From Steinernema hermaphroditum (Eukaryota; Nematoda; Chromadorea; Rhabditida; Steinernematidae): a stretch of 64,000 nucleotides of DNA. The notes beneath the pieces are model-generated. The model saw only the letters and a list, made by a program, of their open reading frames with translations, was not told the origin of the DNA and searched no databases. The position numbers and the translations under genes are program-made. The stretch is taken from assembly GCA_030435675.1 (NCBI GenBank), contig CM059623.1, positions 14,879,592-14,943,591 on the forward strand, written 5' to 3'. Positions within the stretch are counted from its first letter, which is position 1. Every line of letters starts with the position of its first letter. This document shows positions 9,368 to 19,842 of this stretch, in pieces.

Positions 9368-11213
9368 ATGCCTAAATACGGGTTTATTTCGAGAATCGGC
9401 CAGGGCTCCTATGGAGTTGTGATGAAAGCGCGAGTTATTGAGGTGAGTGAAACAAGACCGTTCTTTTGGCCTGCACATTGCAGTGATTGCCTCTGTTATG
9501 CCCCAAAATCCAGCTTTGGTAGTTGTCCAACTTAAAGAGACCAGCGATATTTTGAACGAACATCTCTACTCGGATTCTAGATAACTAAAGGTGCGGACGG
9601 TTTTTATGGTGACCGGTTCTAGGTATTTTATGCAACAGCAGTAAACGTGTCTTTTGAGACAGCGACCGCTCTGATTCGGGAATATAAATCGCAAAAAAAA
9701 ACTAAAACTTGTCGAGCTGAAGGTGCCTATAAACCAAATAACGGTTGAAGAAAAACATAGGTCCTGGCCGGGTTCGAACCGGCGACCTTCTGCGTGTGAA
9801 GCAGACGTGATAACCACTACACCACAGGACCTCTGGTCTCTGTTCTCGCCAGACACGTTGTGAGTCTGTGTCTATGGCTTTCTCTGTTCGTCTGACTCTC
9901 TTCACACCGATACGACGAGACGGTTGGATTTGTCTGGGTCTAATAAAAGCGCGTCGTCTCGTTTCCTTCCCGTTCATTCCATGAACATATACTAAAATTG
10001 GAACAATACAGAGAAGATTAGCATGGCCCCTGCGCAAGGATGACACGCAAATTCGTGAAGCGTTCCAAATTTTTTGCCGATTCATAAAGCAACATTTGCG
10101 CTATGGTATTATTCTCCACTTAAAATATCACTGAGCACACAACGTAATAACCACTTTCAGACAGGCAAAACCGTAGCCATCAAGAGAATCCTCCTCAAAA
10201 ACGACTCCCAAAGCAAACTGGAACTGACGCGGGAAGTCCTTTGCATGCAGAACTGCAAACATGAGAACGTACGCTCCACCGCCTATGGCTTTCTTATAGT
10301 CCATTCTTCAGATAGTCGAACTCTTCGAAGTTATCGAAGAAGACAGTACCATCTCTCTCGTGATGGAATATCTCACCACAAATCTCAAGCACGTCATCAA
10401 CGACGTCCACCGTCCAATTAACGACCATTACGTCAGATTCTACTTCATTCAACTCTTCAAAGGAATCGATTTTCTCCACAAAATGGACATTATGCATAGG
10501 GTACAGTAGTTCCATTGACCCAATCGGAGCGAAACCCCAATTTAGGACATAAAACCAGATAATATCCTTATCAGTTCAAACAACAAGCTGAAAATAACTG
10601 ATTTCGGACAATCGTGTCTTCACTGTCCTGAGCTCCCTGAAGAGAACTACGGTAATCAAGCTGGAACTCGCTGGTATCGTGCTCCTGAGCTTCTCTTCGG
10701 AGCTACCGTATACGACCCGAAGATCGACATGTGGTCTTGTGGCTGTGTTTTGGCCGAGTACCTCAACTCTTGTCCTATGTTTCCCGGAAGAAACGACTTC
10801 GAACAGATCGCCAGGATCATGAACGTGCTGGGCAATCCTAACAATGAAACGTGGCCAGGGTGGGAGGATCTGCCCGACAGCAAGAAGATCACTTTTGAGA
10901 AGGTCAACGCCGTCGATGATTGGGGCACTGTAGGTAAGGGCACTGTGAGGTGTCATAAAGGGTCACGAAAATCTATATTGCAGCTCCTATGGGCAGCGAG
11001 GAGTGCCTGCAGCTTTTGAGATCTTTGCTTTCTTATCACAGCGTCAAGAGACCGTCCGCAGAGGAGTGCCTTCGGCTGCCGTTCTTTGCGAGACCCATAC
11101 TGGAATCCATCGATTACGTTCCTCAACCACAGCAGAAAAACCCTTTGTCAACTCAGGTCGTCTATCAATATGACGATATCCAAACGGCGTTTTTGAGTTT
11201 GGATGATTTGTGA
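9368..11213 (+). CDS. dyf-18: CDK20/CCRK-like ciliary protein kinase
   Basis: Exons 9368-9442, 10161-10268, 10312-10500, 10546-10933 and 10984-11213, 329 residues (human CDK20 has 346). It has the Gly loop IGQGSYGVV, VAIK lysine, catalytic HRDIKPDN (split by an intron after HR), DFG, GTRWYRAPE and the CDK20-like run LFGATVYDPKIDMWSCGCVL...FPGRNDFEQI. The activation loop (PEENYGNQAGTRWY) has no clear CDK T-loop threonine. In worms the CCRK homologue DYF-18 works with a MAK-type kinase to set cilium length. A perfect X-box upstream and the adjacent bbs-5 fit that role. Intron 1 (718 bp) hosts a tRNA and a U6 snRNA. A polyadenylation-like AATAAAA follows the stop. Confidence 0.85.
9759..9831 (-). 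tRNA. tRNA-Val (CAC), copy 1
   Basis: The reverse strand folds as a full cloverleaf. The acceptor stem GGTCCTG pairs perfectly with CAGGACC, the D-arm is GTGTAGTGG-type, the anticodon loop TTCACAC is on a TCTGC/GCAGA stem, and the T-arm GCCGG/CCGGC encloses TTCGAAC. Anticodon CAC reads valine GUG. It lies in kinase intron 1, divergent from the U6 gene. Confidence 0.93.
9972..10075 (+). ncRNA. U6 spliceosomal snRNA, copy 1
   Basis: Contains the invariant U6 core (ATACTAAAATTGGAACAATA, the ACAGAGA box, AGCATGGCCCCTGCGCAAGG, then CGCAAATTCGTGAAGCGTTC). It starts with a short 5' hairpin (GTTCA...TGAAC) and ends in a T run typical of RNA polymerase III. A TATA-like ATAAAA lies about 25 bp upstream. 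U6 forms the catalytic core of the spliceosome with U2. Confidence 0.95.
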
Positions 11214-11554
11214 ATAGTTAACAATAAAAAGCCACAGGCGTTTTATATTTTTTCATTGGCCGTAATTTACCATCTCCCAGATGGACTCCTTGCCGAGATG
11301 CCATTGCGGAAAGCCACTATAATAATCCCCTCCCCCATGCCATCATAGCACGTTTTCTCCTCAGCATGTCCTTATTAACTTCCCCTTATTGGACATGTTT
11401 TTAAGATTAATAAGGTTATTCTTCCCATTCCGCTCAGAACCCCATTCTAGTACTAAGCAACTCCCTGAAAGCAGCACCCTCGTCATGCACTGTCTGTGAG
11501 GCAATCAATCTGTACATTTGTGGATACGAAATCGCGGTGAATTGACGCGGTAAC
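11214..11554. other. Intergenic spacer
   Basis: Separates the kinase stop from the srsx start. Apart from the polyadenylation signal at about 11223, nothing is recognised. Confidence 0.5.
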
Positions 11555-12629
11555 ATGCTGTTTATCCATATGCTCATGCCCCAGTCGGAAGTAGCCGCTG
11601 TCACCGCTTCCTACATAGAGCTCGTTATCGGCGTCTTTGGCTTGTTCGGCAACGTTAACATCCTCGTGGCCGTCTACACGAGGAAACATCTCCGCTCCAA
11701 GTGCGCCCTTCTAATGGCCCTCATCGCCTTCTACGACTCGATTTCGATATTCTTCGAATTCTTCCAGGCCTTCGGGTTCCTGTTTAGCATCGAGTTCAGC
11801 AGAAGGGAATGTTTCAACTACATCTTCATGTACTCGTTTGTGCTCCATCTCCAGATCTTCACAGTGCTCTCCCTGGCTGTTGACAGATTCGTCTCCATTG
11901 TTTTCCCCAGGAGGTTCGCTTGTCCTAGCCAAACAAGATCGATTGCCCTCCTTGAAGATATCGTATCATCAGCGCCAAGAGGTGGATCATCGCTACGTGC
12001 ATCCCCGGCCTGATAGTGAACGTCGTTTTCCTCCCGTGGGCGAACTTCACCATGGACGATGGCATTACGGACGGATGTAATCCTCCGGAGTCCCTCCCGT
12101 TTACTGTAGCCATTTGGTGGTCCAGGATGACCGTTGCCGTGAACGTGCTGGTCGTGGTCACGTACATATCTTTTGTCATCGCTATCAAAATCAATGGTAA
12201 AAACTCCTTTTTGTCACCTGAGTTCATCCAGTTTCAGTGAGACGATTCGCCAAATATGCTCAGGAACGGAAAGAGAATTTCCTTGCACAGCAAAGGGCAG
12301 CACAAACCGTATCAATCATAATCCTTGTCTTCGCTGGAACATGGTTCTTCACCCAAACAATCGCTTTCGTTTATTATGGAAGCTCTACTCTAAGCGAGCA
12401 GTTCTGGTTCCAAGCCCTATCCGAGACGGCGGCGGTTCCCGTCATGTTCGGATACTCTCTCAACTACTATGTCTACTTCTGGAGAAGCTCCGAATATCGA
12501 AGAGTGTTCAAAGACCAACTTCGGCTTCTTATTCCGTGCGCGAAGAGGAAATTCTTGTTCTCAAAAAGCCAGAGTCACACCAGCGTGAAACGCAATGTTG
12601 TATGCCCAAATGGGACCAGTTGTAATTAG
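11555..12629 (+). CDS. Serpentine chemoreceptor, srsx class (copy A)
   Basis: Exons 11555-11913, 11958-12196 and 12238-12629, 329 residues, seven hydrophobic segments. Srsx landmarks are GLFGNVNILVAV in TM1, LRSKC in loop 1, SRRECF before TM3, a DRFVSIVFP motif replacing DRY, RYRIISAKRW, the extracellular CNPPESLP and NYYVYFWRSSEYR at the end of TM7. Such receptors are nematode-specific rhodopsin-like GPCRs, mostly in chemosensory neurons. Copy B (13601-14667) is its inverted neighbour and copy C (37917-39204) shares the same three-exon structure. An alternative ATG at 11576 matches the start available in copy B. Confidence 0.88.
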
Positions 12630-13600
12630 AATAATAAAATACGTCTACTTCATCAATGACGAAACATTGTGGATACTGTCAAAGCGTTAACTCGATTGTG
12701 CAGTCTTTATGTGAAAAACAAGAGTTTACGGCAATTACAGGCGATCTTAGGTTGTGCATCAAATGCTGTTATGTCGGCAGTGTACTTCGAGACTCTACAA
12801 ATCCTGTGACGGTTTAGGAATAAAGGCAATTATCCAGCATCGTGAATAGGCGCAGCTCGGAGCTATTCAGCACCTTCACACCTGGATCGCTTCTATCCGT
12901 GTGGTCCTCAGTGAGGACAGAGCACCTTATCATGCTCAAGTAAAGTGAGAAACACCGGTGGAAAAAATTGGAAAAACAACAAAAAATGTGGTGATAAAAT
13001 CACGAAACATTACGGATCTGTTAACTACTTCTTTCATCTACACTTTTCCTTTTACAGTAACCTCTTTGTTGAAGTTGGGTTTGTTCAACCGTAGCCCAGG
13101 TATACGACGCCAGAGGTGTAGTTACAGTAAACCACGACTGATAAACTGTCAGTGTGGCTCATTGCGAACGTGTCTGATTTGTAAACTGGTCGGTGAGGGT
13201 TCGACGCCGTCCCGGGTCCTGAATTTTGTCTGATAGTCTAAAACCGACCGCTCCCCTAATATACGGAAACGCATAATTATAAATCTCAATTTCTTCACCG
13301 CAAAATTCTGTCCAAGATAACTTTATTTTCAATTATTTGAAGTATTAGTCATTGATGAGCTTTAATCGTCGTCTTTATTTACCAGCTTTGTCCTTCTTTG
13401 TTCTCGCGTTTTTTCTAGATTCTGTTTTCGTCGATGATCATAAATCTCTTGTACCCGCATAATAACTCACAAATACATATTCGCCGATATCAAGCTGCCC
13501 TTTTTATAGTTAGTGTTTTTCTAATGATTTGTGAATATACCCAGACAGGACGATGTCATAAAACATAGCAATTACTTGTTTGAAATACAATTGAGTAGAC
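12630..13600. other. Spacer between inverted srsx copies
   Basis: No gene recognised. It contains the degenerate tRNA-like sequence at 13148-13220. The open frame at 12958-13233 has no coding character. Confidence 0.5.
13148..13220 (+). repeat. Degenerate tRNA-Thr-like sequence
   Basis: Has a GTGGCTCA-type A box, TTTGTAA where a Thr(UGU) anticodon loop would be, and a GGTTCGACGCC B box. The stems do not pair well, so this is a tRNA relic rather than a gene. Confidence 0.35.
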
Positions 13601-14667
13601 CTAGTGGTTACTATCAGTTCTATGAGGGTATAAAGCATTGCGTTTCACGCCTGCCTGACTCCGGCTCTTTCGTCTTAAAAACAACTTCCTTCTCGTGCAA
13701 GGTAGAAGGGCCCAAAGCTGCGCTTTGAAGACTTTTCGATATTCGTAGCTTCTCCAGAAGTAGACGTAGTAGTTGAGAGAGTAGCCGAACATGACCGGAA
13801 CCGCTGCCGTCTCGGATAGGGCTTGGAACCAGAACTGCTCGCTTAGAGTAGAGCTTCCGTAGTAGAAGAAGGCGATTGTTTGGGTGAAGAACCATGTGCC
13901 GCAAATGACCAGGATCACGATTGATATGGTATGGACGACCTTCTTTTGCACCAGGAAGAAGTCCTCTTCTTGTTGGTTATGAATAGATTCTGAGAATCTT
14001 CTTACTAAAAGTGGACGAACTCAAATGACAAAAAAGTGTTTTCTACCAATGATTTTGATAGCGATGACTAAGGATATGTACGTGATCACGACCAGCACGT
14101 TCACGGTGACGGTCATCCTGGACCACCAAATGGCTACAGTAAGCGGAAGAGACTCCGGAGGATTACATCCGTCCGTAATGCCATCGTCCATGGTGAAGTT
14201 TGCCCACGGGAGGAAAACGACGTTCACTATCAGGCCGGGGATGCACGTAGCGATGATCCACCTCTTGGCGCTGATGATACGATATCTTCAAGGAGGGCAA
14301 TCGATCTTGTTTGGTTAGGATACGCTAACCTCGTGGGGAAGACAATGGAGACGAATCTGTCCACGGCCAAGGAAAGCACTGTGAATATCTGGAGGTGGAG
14401 CACAAACGAGTACATGAAGATGTAGTTGAAACATTCCCTTCTGCTGAACTCGATGCTAAACAGGAACCCAAAGGCCTGGAAGAATTCGAAGAATATCGAA
14501 ATCGAGTCGTAGAAGGCGATGAGGGCCATTAGAAGGGCGCACTTGGAGCGGAGATGTTTCCTCGTGTAGACGGCCACGAGGATGTTCACGTTGCCGAACA
14601 AGCCAAAGATGCCAATAACGAGCTCTATGTAGGAAGCGGTGACAGCGGCTACTTCCGACACGGGCAT
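13601..14667 (-). CDS. Serpentine chemoreceptor, srsx class (copy B, inverted)
   Basis: Exons 14667-14330, 14285-14047 and 14004-13601, 326 residues. Exons 1 and 2 are almost identical to copy A on the opposite strand, with identical exon 2 length (239 bp) and intron phases. The start of exon 3 (third intracellular loop) differs strongly: here it reads FSESIHNQQEEDFFLVQKK, closer to copy C than to A. The transmembrane part after it is again near-identical to A. The ATG at 14667 matches a methionine in A, but A's own first ATG is not conserved. Function is as for copy A. Confidence 0.87.
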
Positions 14668-15253
14668 GAGCACATGGATAAATGACTGGATATTAACTAC
14701 ACGTGCTGCTACTGTTGCATCGAACTGAAAACAAATAGGGAAGTGTAATCATATCGTGCTTCCTTGCGAAAAACAAGAACTTGCTACATATTGTTACACT
14801 TTTTACGGTCACAATATTATGGGTGGAGAGGGCGATTCGTGGAAAACACTGTTTTGTACAATCAAATTACGGCATAATACAAGAAACAAAGGCTAAACAG
14901 GTCAACTCAAACTTTTAGCCTTCGTTTGACATACTATTTTAGGACGGTTTGTAAGGACAAGACGAACTCGTGTTTTGAGATGCTGTTGTTGTTGTTGTGC
15001 GAGCATAATATCACAAAAAAGGGCAATAAGCGCTCGACCTATCAACCTACTCGAAAGCAGGGCATTTGTAGGTCGTTATGACCATAATTCATAATGAAGC
15101 TAATCGGTATCTCCTGATGAACTAAAGATAAAAATAAATTTGCAGATGATGTCCTTCTCGTTACGGTAACTGTCGGGGCTTCATGCTTCCAGTGAGAGGT
15201 TCCAATGAGACCTGTTATCATACCTGTTCGCGTTTATTACCTGCTTAAACATA
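14668..15253. other. Spacer between srsx copy B and mecr copy 1
   Basis: No gene recognised. The part at about 14840-14920 recurs in reverse orientation at 19423-19480, as one tile of the downstream mosaic. Confidence 0.55.
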
Positions 15254-16475
15254 CTAAAACAAAAACATTTGTTTCGCGTGGAACTCCGTTTGTGCCGTGT
15301 TGAGGGCACTCTCATAATTTTCGATGCTGTTCTTCGCGAAAAGCGGGCACTTCAGCTCGCCTCGCTTGTACATCTCGCTTAGCTCTTGATGCATCTCTTT
15401 GCGTTTCTAAAAGCATGATTATCATCAGTGGCACAAAACGAGGACAAGAATTACCGGAGTATTCTCGGGTACAAGATACCAGGGCGACATCCAAAACCCA
15501 ACGGCGCGAATGTCCTTGAAGATGAGTGGCCCGGCGGGAAGCTGCAACGGCTGTTTGCTCATGGCTCCGTATGTGACAATGCATCCTTTTGCGGCAAGAA
15601 GGCTGGACAGCAGCAGTCCACTTCTGCCTCCTACACAATTCAGCGCCAGCTTGATGTTCTTGAACTTGCCGCGGAATTCTTTGAGCAACTAAAAGCAGAT
15701 TTTATATTATAAAGGCTTCTTGTGATTCAGTCAACAACAAACATACTGCTGGATAAACTCATGGTAGCCAGTACAGTGAAAAAACAAGCCTTACCTGCTC
15801 TTCTGTGACCACATAATCCGCGCCCAAACTCTTCAAATCCGTCTCCAACAACGTAAGATTTGGCCGTGCTCGCACGACATTTATAGTCTTAATTTTCCAC
15901 ATTCTGCACAGCTAAACAGTCACGTCAAGTCCAAACTACAAGATCACGAAACTTACTTGTATGACGTATCTGCCAACCGCCGAATTCGCACCATTCTGAA
16001 TGATGACATCACCTGGCTTCAGATCCACGAAATCCTTCAGCATTCGATAGGCGGTTGACGGATTAACCTGAAGCGTAGCGGCAAAATCCAGCGGCAGATC
16101 TTTGTCCACAGCGTCGACGTCCGTCGCCGCATGAACTCCGCACGTACGCCATGTGCCGATGCCGGCATGTGATGGAATCACGAGTAAACCAACTTCCATG
16201 TTGTTGACGCCACTTCCGAGGGCCGTCACAACGCCGCATCCTTCATTGCCACCGACGGCGGGCATTGGCGGTTTCAACGGATACACACCCTGGATCTGGT
16301 TGATATCGGCTGGATTCACCGGCGCAGCCAACCATCGCACGGCGACTTCGTTGTTCCCGGGTTTCGTTTCTTCAAATTCTTCAAGTTTGATCACTTTCGC
16401 CGGATCGCCATACTGTGAGTAGACGAGCTTCTTGGCAGAAAACGCGCGGCGGAACTGCAGCAATGGGAGTCGCAT
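15254..16475 (-). CDS. mecr-1: Mitochondrial trans-2-enoyl-CoA/ACP reductase, copy 1
   Basis: Exons 16475-15957, 15911-15795, 15688-15455 and 15406-15254, all phase 0, 340 residues. MECR reduces trans-2-enoyl-ACP with NADPH in the last step of mitochondrial fatty-acid synthesis, which feeds lipoate production. It has a basic presequence (MRLPLLQFRRAFSAKKLVYS), then the MDR-type reductase fold: NPADINQIQGVYPLKP, VGGNEGCGVV, the coenzyme region [34 protein letters not shown] and IFKDIRAVGFW. The ATG follows TTTCAGGAA, a likely trans-splice acceptor. Copy 2 at 21742-22949 is near-identical in structure and 18675-19430 is a 5'-truncated third copy. Confidence 0.93.
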
Positions 16476-16580
16476 TTCCTGAAATAAAATACATGAAATA
16501 CATTGGAATCGCGAATAATAAGGGAAGCGGCAGAAACGCGGCAAATGGCGCCGAGCACTTACACGGAAAAAAGCGCATGA

Positions 16581-16710
16581 CCTGAAGAATCTCAACCCCC
16601 GCGAACACGTCGCTCTGACGCAGCGAGGAGTCGACCTGCTGATGAACCCGCAGCTAAACAAAAGCATGGCGTTCGGCTTGCACGAGCGACAGCAGCTCGA
16701 CGTCTCGGCG
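16581..16710 (+). pseudogene. NAD(P)-malic enzyme exon fragment
   Basis: Reads LKNLNPREHVALTQRGVDLL followed by MNPQLNKSMAFGLHERQQLD, the conserved N-terminal segment of malic enzymes (family form LLNPxLNKxxAFTLEERQ). Nothing of the catalytic domain follows. An overlapping copy of the same exon lies reversed at 19676-19758. It is a tile of the mosaic. Confidence 0.75.
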
Positions 16711-16968
16711 AACCTTGATCGTGCCCATCAGACCCTTCTTCCCGCCGGGACCGTAGTCGTTCGTCTTCGTGTTCAGCTCGGCCTTCCAGAGGTTCTAGTG
16801 GCTGTTGACGTAGTCGACCAGTTCTTCGCCGCTGAGCTTCTCGGCGTAGCGAGAGGTCTTCCGATCAGCGAAGGGGGTGTTATTGAGGTCCAAGAGCCTA
16901 GGGTGGGTGAAGCCGAACAGCAAGAAAAGGAGAAAGGCGCCTCGGAGCAGAGGACATAAGGTGGCCAT
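16711..16968 (-). pseudogene. Cathepsin B-like protease N-terminal fragment with stop
   Basis: From the ATG at 16968 the reverse strand encodes a signal peptide (MATLCPLLRGAFLLFLLFGF) and then a cathepsin-B propeptide (AEKLSGEELVDYVNSH, stop, NLWKAELN). The stop is TAG where CAG (Gln) is expected. The mature protease domain is absent. The fragment abuts the malic enzyme fragment and, at its ATG, another open frame going the other way. Confidence 0.7.
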
Positions 16969-17330
16969 GGCTGCAGTGAAACCAGCTCTGGATCTGGATG
17001 ACTACAGAGCCCTAGGTATTGGAAGGCTATGCTTCGTTGCAGCATCGCATGCTACTAGTCGACGAAAAGGAGTTTTTGACGACTCTTTCACAACTTGCGA
17101 GCCAGGTCGACTGGATACTCGAGTGGGGAGAGCTAGAGCTTCGTCAAAACTACCCAGAATACGACCCGATCACCGTGAACCTCGGCGACGAAGATTTCGC
17201 ACATATTTCCCTGCTACAACCATTCCCTACGTCGGTTCGGAGTCAGAGGACTTTCTGAAGGCGTGCATCTATAATCCTCATGTACGATCGATTAGACCGG
17301 AGAAAGATTGGTTTGAGATTGGATTGGGAA
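16967..17330 (+). pseudogene. Short start-like exon joined to a family A fragment
   Basis: An ATG at 16967 opens MAAVKPALDLDDYRAL with a possible donor (CCTAG|GTATTG); I do not recognise it. From about 17040 the sequence is family A: LLVDEKEFLTTLSQLASQVD, then WGELELRQNYPEYDPITVNL. A deletion removes the stretch equivalent to SRMVLKSFCNRA of the 44523 copy and shifts the frame before PYVGSESEDFLK. The same deletion occurs at 20070, so the two fragments share a recent ancestor. Confidence 0.65.
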
Positions 17331-17403
17331 TAGTACACCATACATCAAGCTTTTTCGTCTTTTCTTTGTTATTGTGCCATATTTTGATGATGCATGGGGC
17401 TAG

Positions 17404-17806
17404 GTGGGGAGCAGGGCTGTGCGAGTTTTGAGTTTTGAGTTTTGGGGTTTTGAGGCCTTTTTTGGGTTTTGAGTTTTGAGTTTTGAGTTTTGACTTTTTG
17501 GCAAAACTCGACTCAAAACTCGGCCTTGAAGCACTGTCCATGCTGGACGCGAGAGGGTCTTCTCCGTGGCATCACCGCCACCGGTCAATCTCCGAAGGTC
17601 GGCGATACCCGAAAATCTCCAAAAGCTACTGTTTCTAAACTCAAACGGCTTTCTGGAAGACTTTGCTGAAGGAACTTTTACTGTATTTCTGTCACAGATG
17701 GCTTTAAGTTTTGAGTTTTGAGTTTTGGTTTTGAGGTCGTCAAAAAAGTTTTGAGTTTTGAGTTTTGACATCCGAGTTTTGAGTTTCGCACAGCCCTGGT
17801 GGGGAG
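17404..17806. mobile_element. Non-autonomous hAT-like element with TTTTGAG repeats
   Basis: The element spans 17412-17798 (387 bp). The left end is CAGGGCTGTGCGA and the right end is its complement (CGCACAGCCCTG). It is flanked by the 8-bp direct repeat GTGGGGAG at 17404-17411 and 17799-17806. An 8-bp target duplication with CAGGG-type ends is the hAT signature. Both subterminal zones are runs of TTTTGAG. There is no transposase frame. Confidence 0.8.
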
Positions 17807-18120
17807 AAAAACGAAAACGCACGAAGTTTGCCGATGATCCTTATGTATAGAGCTAAAAAACTGATCAGAAATTTTGGGTCCTGCCACGATTGCCCTGGAC
17901 CGCCAATTTCAGGGTGCGATGGACGCTTCGCGAGGGTGCTGTCGTTTCTTTTTAGTATATCCCATCACGATTTGCCTGCTTTCTCTTAGAACGCAGCGTA
18001 CGCTACACGTCAGTTCTCGTCGCCATTGGAAGCGAACTCTGCCAGCTGACCTCTTTCTTTACTTCCTTCATCTTCTTGTACATCATCTTCTTGTGCTCGT
18101 TAGAATTTTTTGTGATTTTC

Positions 18121-18660
18121 AGACGACCAAGACATGCAGTATGAGTCTGTCGAGAATGCCGGCATTCAGCAGCAAGTTGTTCTCCTCATCGAACGTTTGG
18201 CCATCTTTGATAATACCGCGAAGAATGCTGTACGTACCCTCGAAGACCTCATGCGGACGGATGGAGTGGAGTTCGTTGAACTTCCACACAGACAATATAT
18301 TATGGTGTGGATTTACGTTAAGGAACACAAGGAAAATGCCTTCAATGGCAACGGCGTGTCGAAGTACCAAACGCTTTTCGTAAACATTTTCGCTTCCTTC
18401 GCTGCGAACTTATCACTTTGATTGCAGCGTTGTGAATGCGATGGCGACGTCGGTAGCGTCTGCCGTAAACTGCGCATCGAGCGCGACGGCGAGAAGATGG
18501 AGAAACTTATGCATGATCACCTGTGAGTGTCTTTGTTATTCCCTTAATATCTACTAGTTTTCAGTCCCTAATGTCATTCACCGCCGCGATTTCCGTAGGA
18601 AACCGCAAAGAGACAGAAGATCTGTCTGGGAGACGACAAGGATCAATGTGCGTTCTGCAG
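18121..18660 (+). CDS. Unrecognised partial gene in the mosaic
   Basis: After a good acceptor (TTTTCAG at 18120) an open frame starts [18 protein letters not shown] and runs to ...[10 protein letters not shown] donor (GTAAAC) and the acceptor TTGCAG then lead into [20 protein letters not shown] and [11 protein letters not shown]. Beyond that, an acceptor at about 18600 enters a block ([20 protein letters not shown] in this frame) that reads in frame into the mecr fragment. Copies of that block lie just upstream of both kinase genes. I do not recognise the protein. It may be the upstream neighbour of the kinase in its ancestral locus. Confidence 0.4.
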
Positions 18661-18674
18661 TTGATACGCTTCAG

Positions 18675-19434
18675 GTTAATCCGTCAACCGCCTATCGAAT
18701 GCTGAAGGATTTCGTGGATCTGAAGCCAGGTGATGTCATCATTCAGAATGGTGCGAATTCGGCGGTTGGCAGATACGTCATACAAGTAAGTTTCGTGATC
18801 TTGTAGTTTGGACTTGACGTGACTGTTTAGCTGTGCAGAATGTGGAAAGTTAAGACGATTAATGTTGTGCGAGCGCGGCCAGATCTTTCGTTGTTGGAGA
18901 CCGATCTGAAGGGTTTGGGTGCGGACTATGTGGTTACAGAAGAGCAGGTAAGGCTTGTTTTTTCACTGTACTGGCTACCATGAGTTTATCCAGCAGTATG
19001 TTTGTTGTTGACTGAATCACAAGAAGCCTTTATAATATAAAATCTGCTTTTAGTTGCTCAAAGAATTCCGCGGCAAGTTCAAGAACATCAAGCTGGCGCT
19101 GAATTGTGTAGGAGGCAGAAGTGGACTGCTGCTGTCCAGCCTTCTTGTCGCAAAAGGATGCATTGTCACATACGGAGCCATGAGCAAACAGCCGTTGCAG
19201 CTTCCCGCCGGGCCACTCATCTTCAAGGACATTCGCGCCGTTGGGTTTTGGATGTCGCCCTGGTATCTTGTACCCGAGAATACTCCGGTAATTCTTGTCC
19301 TCGTTTTGTGCCACTGATGATAATCATGCTTTTAGAAACGCAAAGAGATGCATCAAGAGCTAAGCGAGATGCACAAGCGAGGCGAGATGAAGTGCCCGCT
19401 TTTCGCGAAGAACAGCGAAGTTTGAGTTGACCTG
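18675..19434 (+). pseudogene. mecr copy 3, 5'-truncated
   Basis: Begins abruptly at [15 protein letters not shown] (middle of exon 1) and then has exons 2, 3 and part of 4 with intact splice sites. It breaks off in exon 4 after CPLFAKNS, replaced by sequence from upstream of srsx copy B. It lacks the presequence and the N-terminal substrate region, so it cannot encode a working enzyme. Orientation is opposite to the two intact copies. Confidence 0.85.
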
Positions 19435-19832
19435 TTTAGCTTTTGTTTCTTATGTTATGCCGTAATTTGATTGTAATCGCCCTAATGTAATTCGTCTCCA
19501 TTGTCTTCCCCACGAGGTGCGCTTGTCCTAGCCAAACAAGATCGATTGCCCTCCTTGAAGATATCGTATCATCAGTGCCAAGCGGTGGATCATCGCTACG
19601 TGCATCCCCGGCCTGATAGTGAACGTCGTTTTCCTCCCGTGGGCGAACTTCACCATGGAGTCCAACTTCACCATTTTGTTTAGCTGCGGGTTCTTCAGCA
19701 GATCGACTCCTCGCTGCGTCAGAGCGACGTGTTCGCGGGGGTTGAGATTCTTCAGGTCAAACAAGATCATCAGTGCCAAGCGGTGGATCATCGCTACGTG
19801 CATCCCCCGTGGGCGAACTTCACCATGGAGTC
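19423..19832. pseudogene. Shuffled srsx and malic enzyme fragments
   Basis: Four tiles in a row: 19423-19480 matches the reverse of 14840-14920 (upstream of srsx B). 19490-19668 carries the end of srsx exon 1, intron 1 and the start of exon 2. 19676-19758 is the malic enzyme exon, reversed. 19759-19832 is a second, shorter copy of the srsx exon 2 start, ending in the same GGGCGAACTTCACCATGGAG sequence. Confidence 0.75.
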
Positions 19833-19842
19833 CACCCATAAA

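Noticed and set aside
12958..13233. 91-residue open frame between the srsx copies
   Set aside because: Composition looks non-coding and it overlaps a tRNA-like relic.
17278..17887. Lys/Thr/Gln-rich open frames on the reverse strand
   Set aside because: They translate the TTTTGAG repeats of the hAT-like element.
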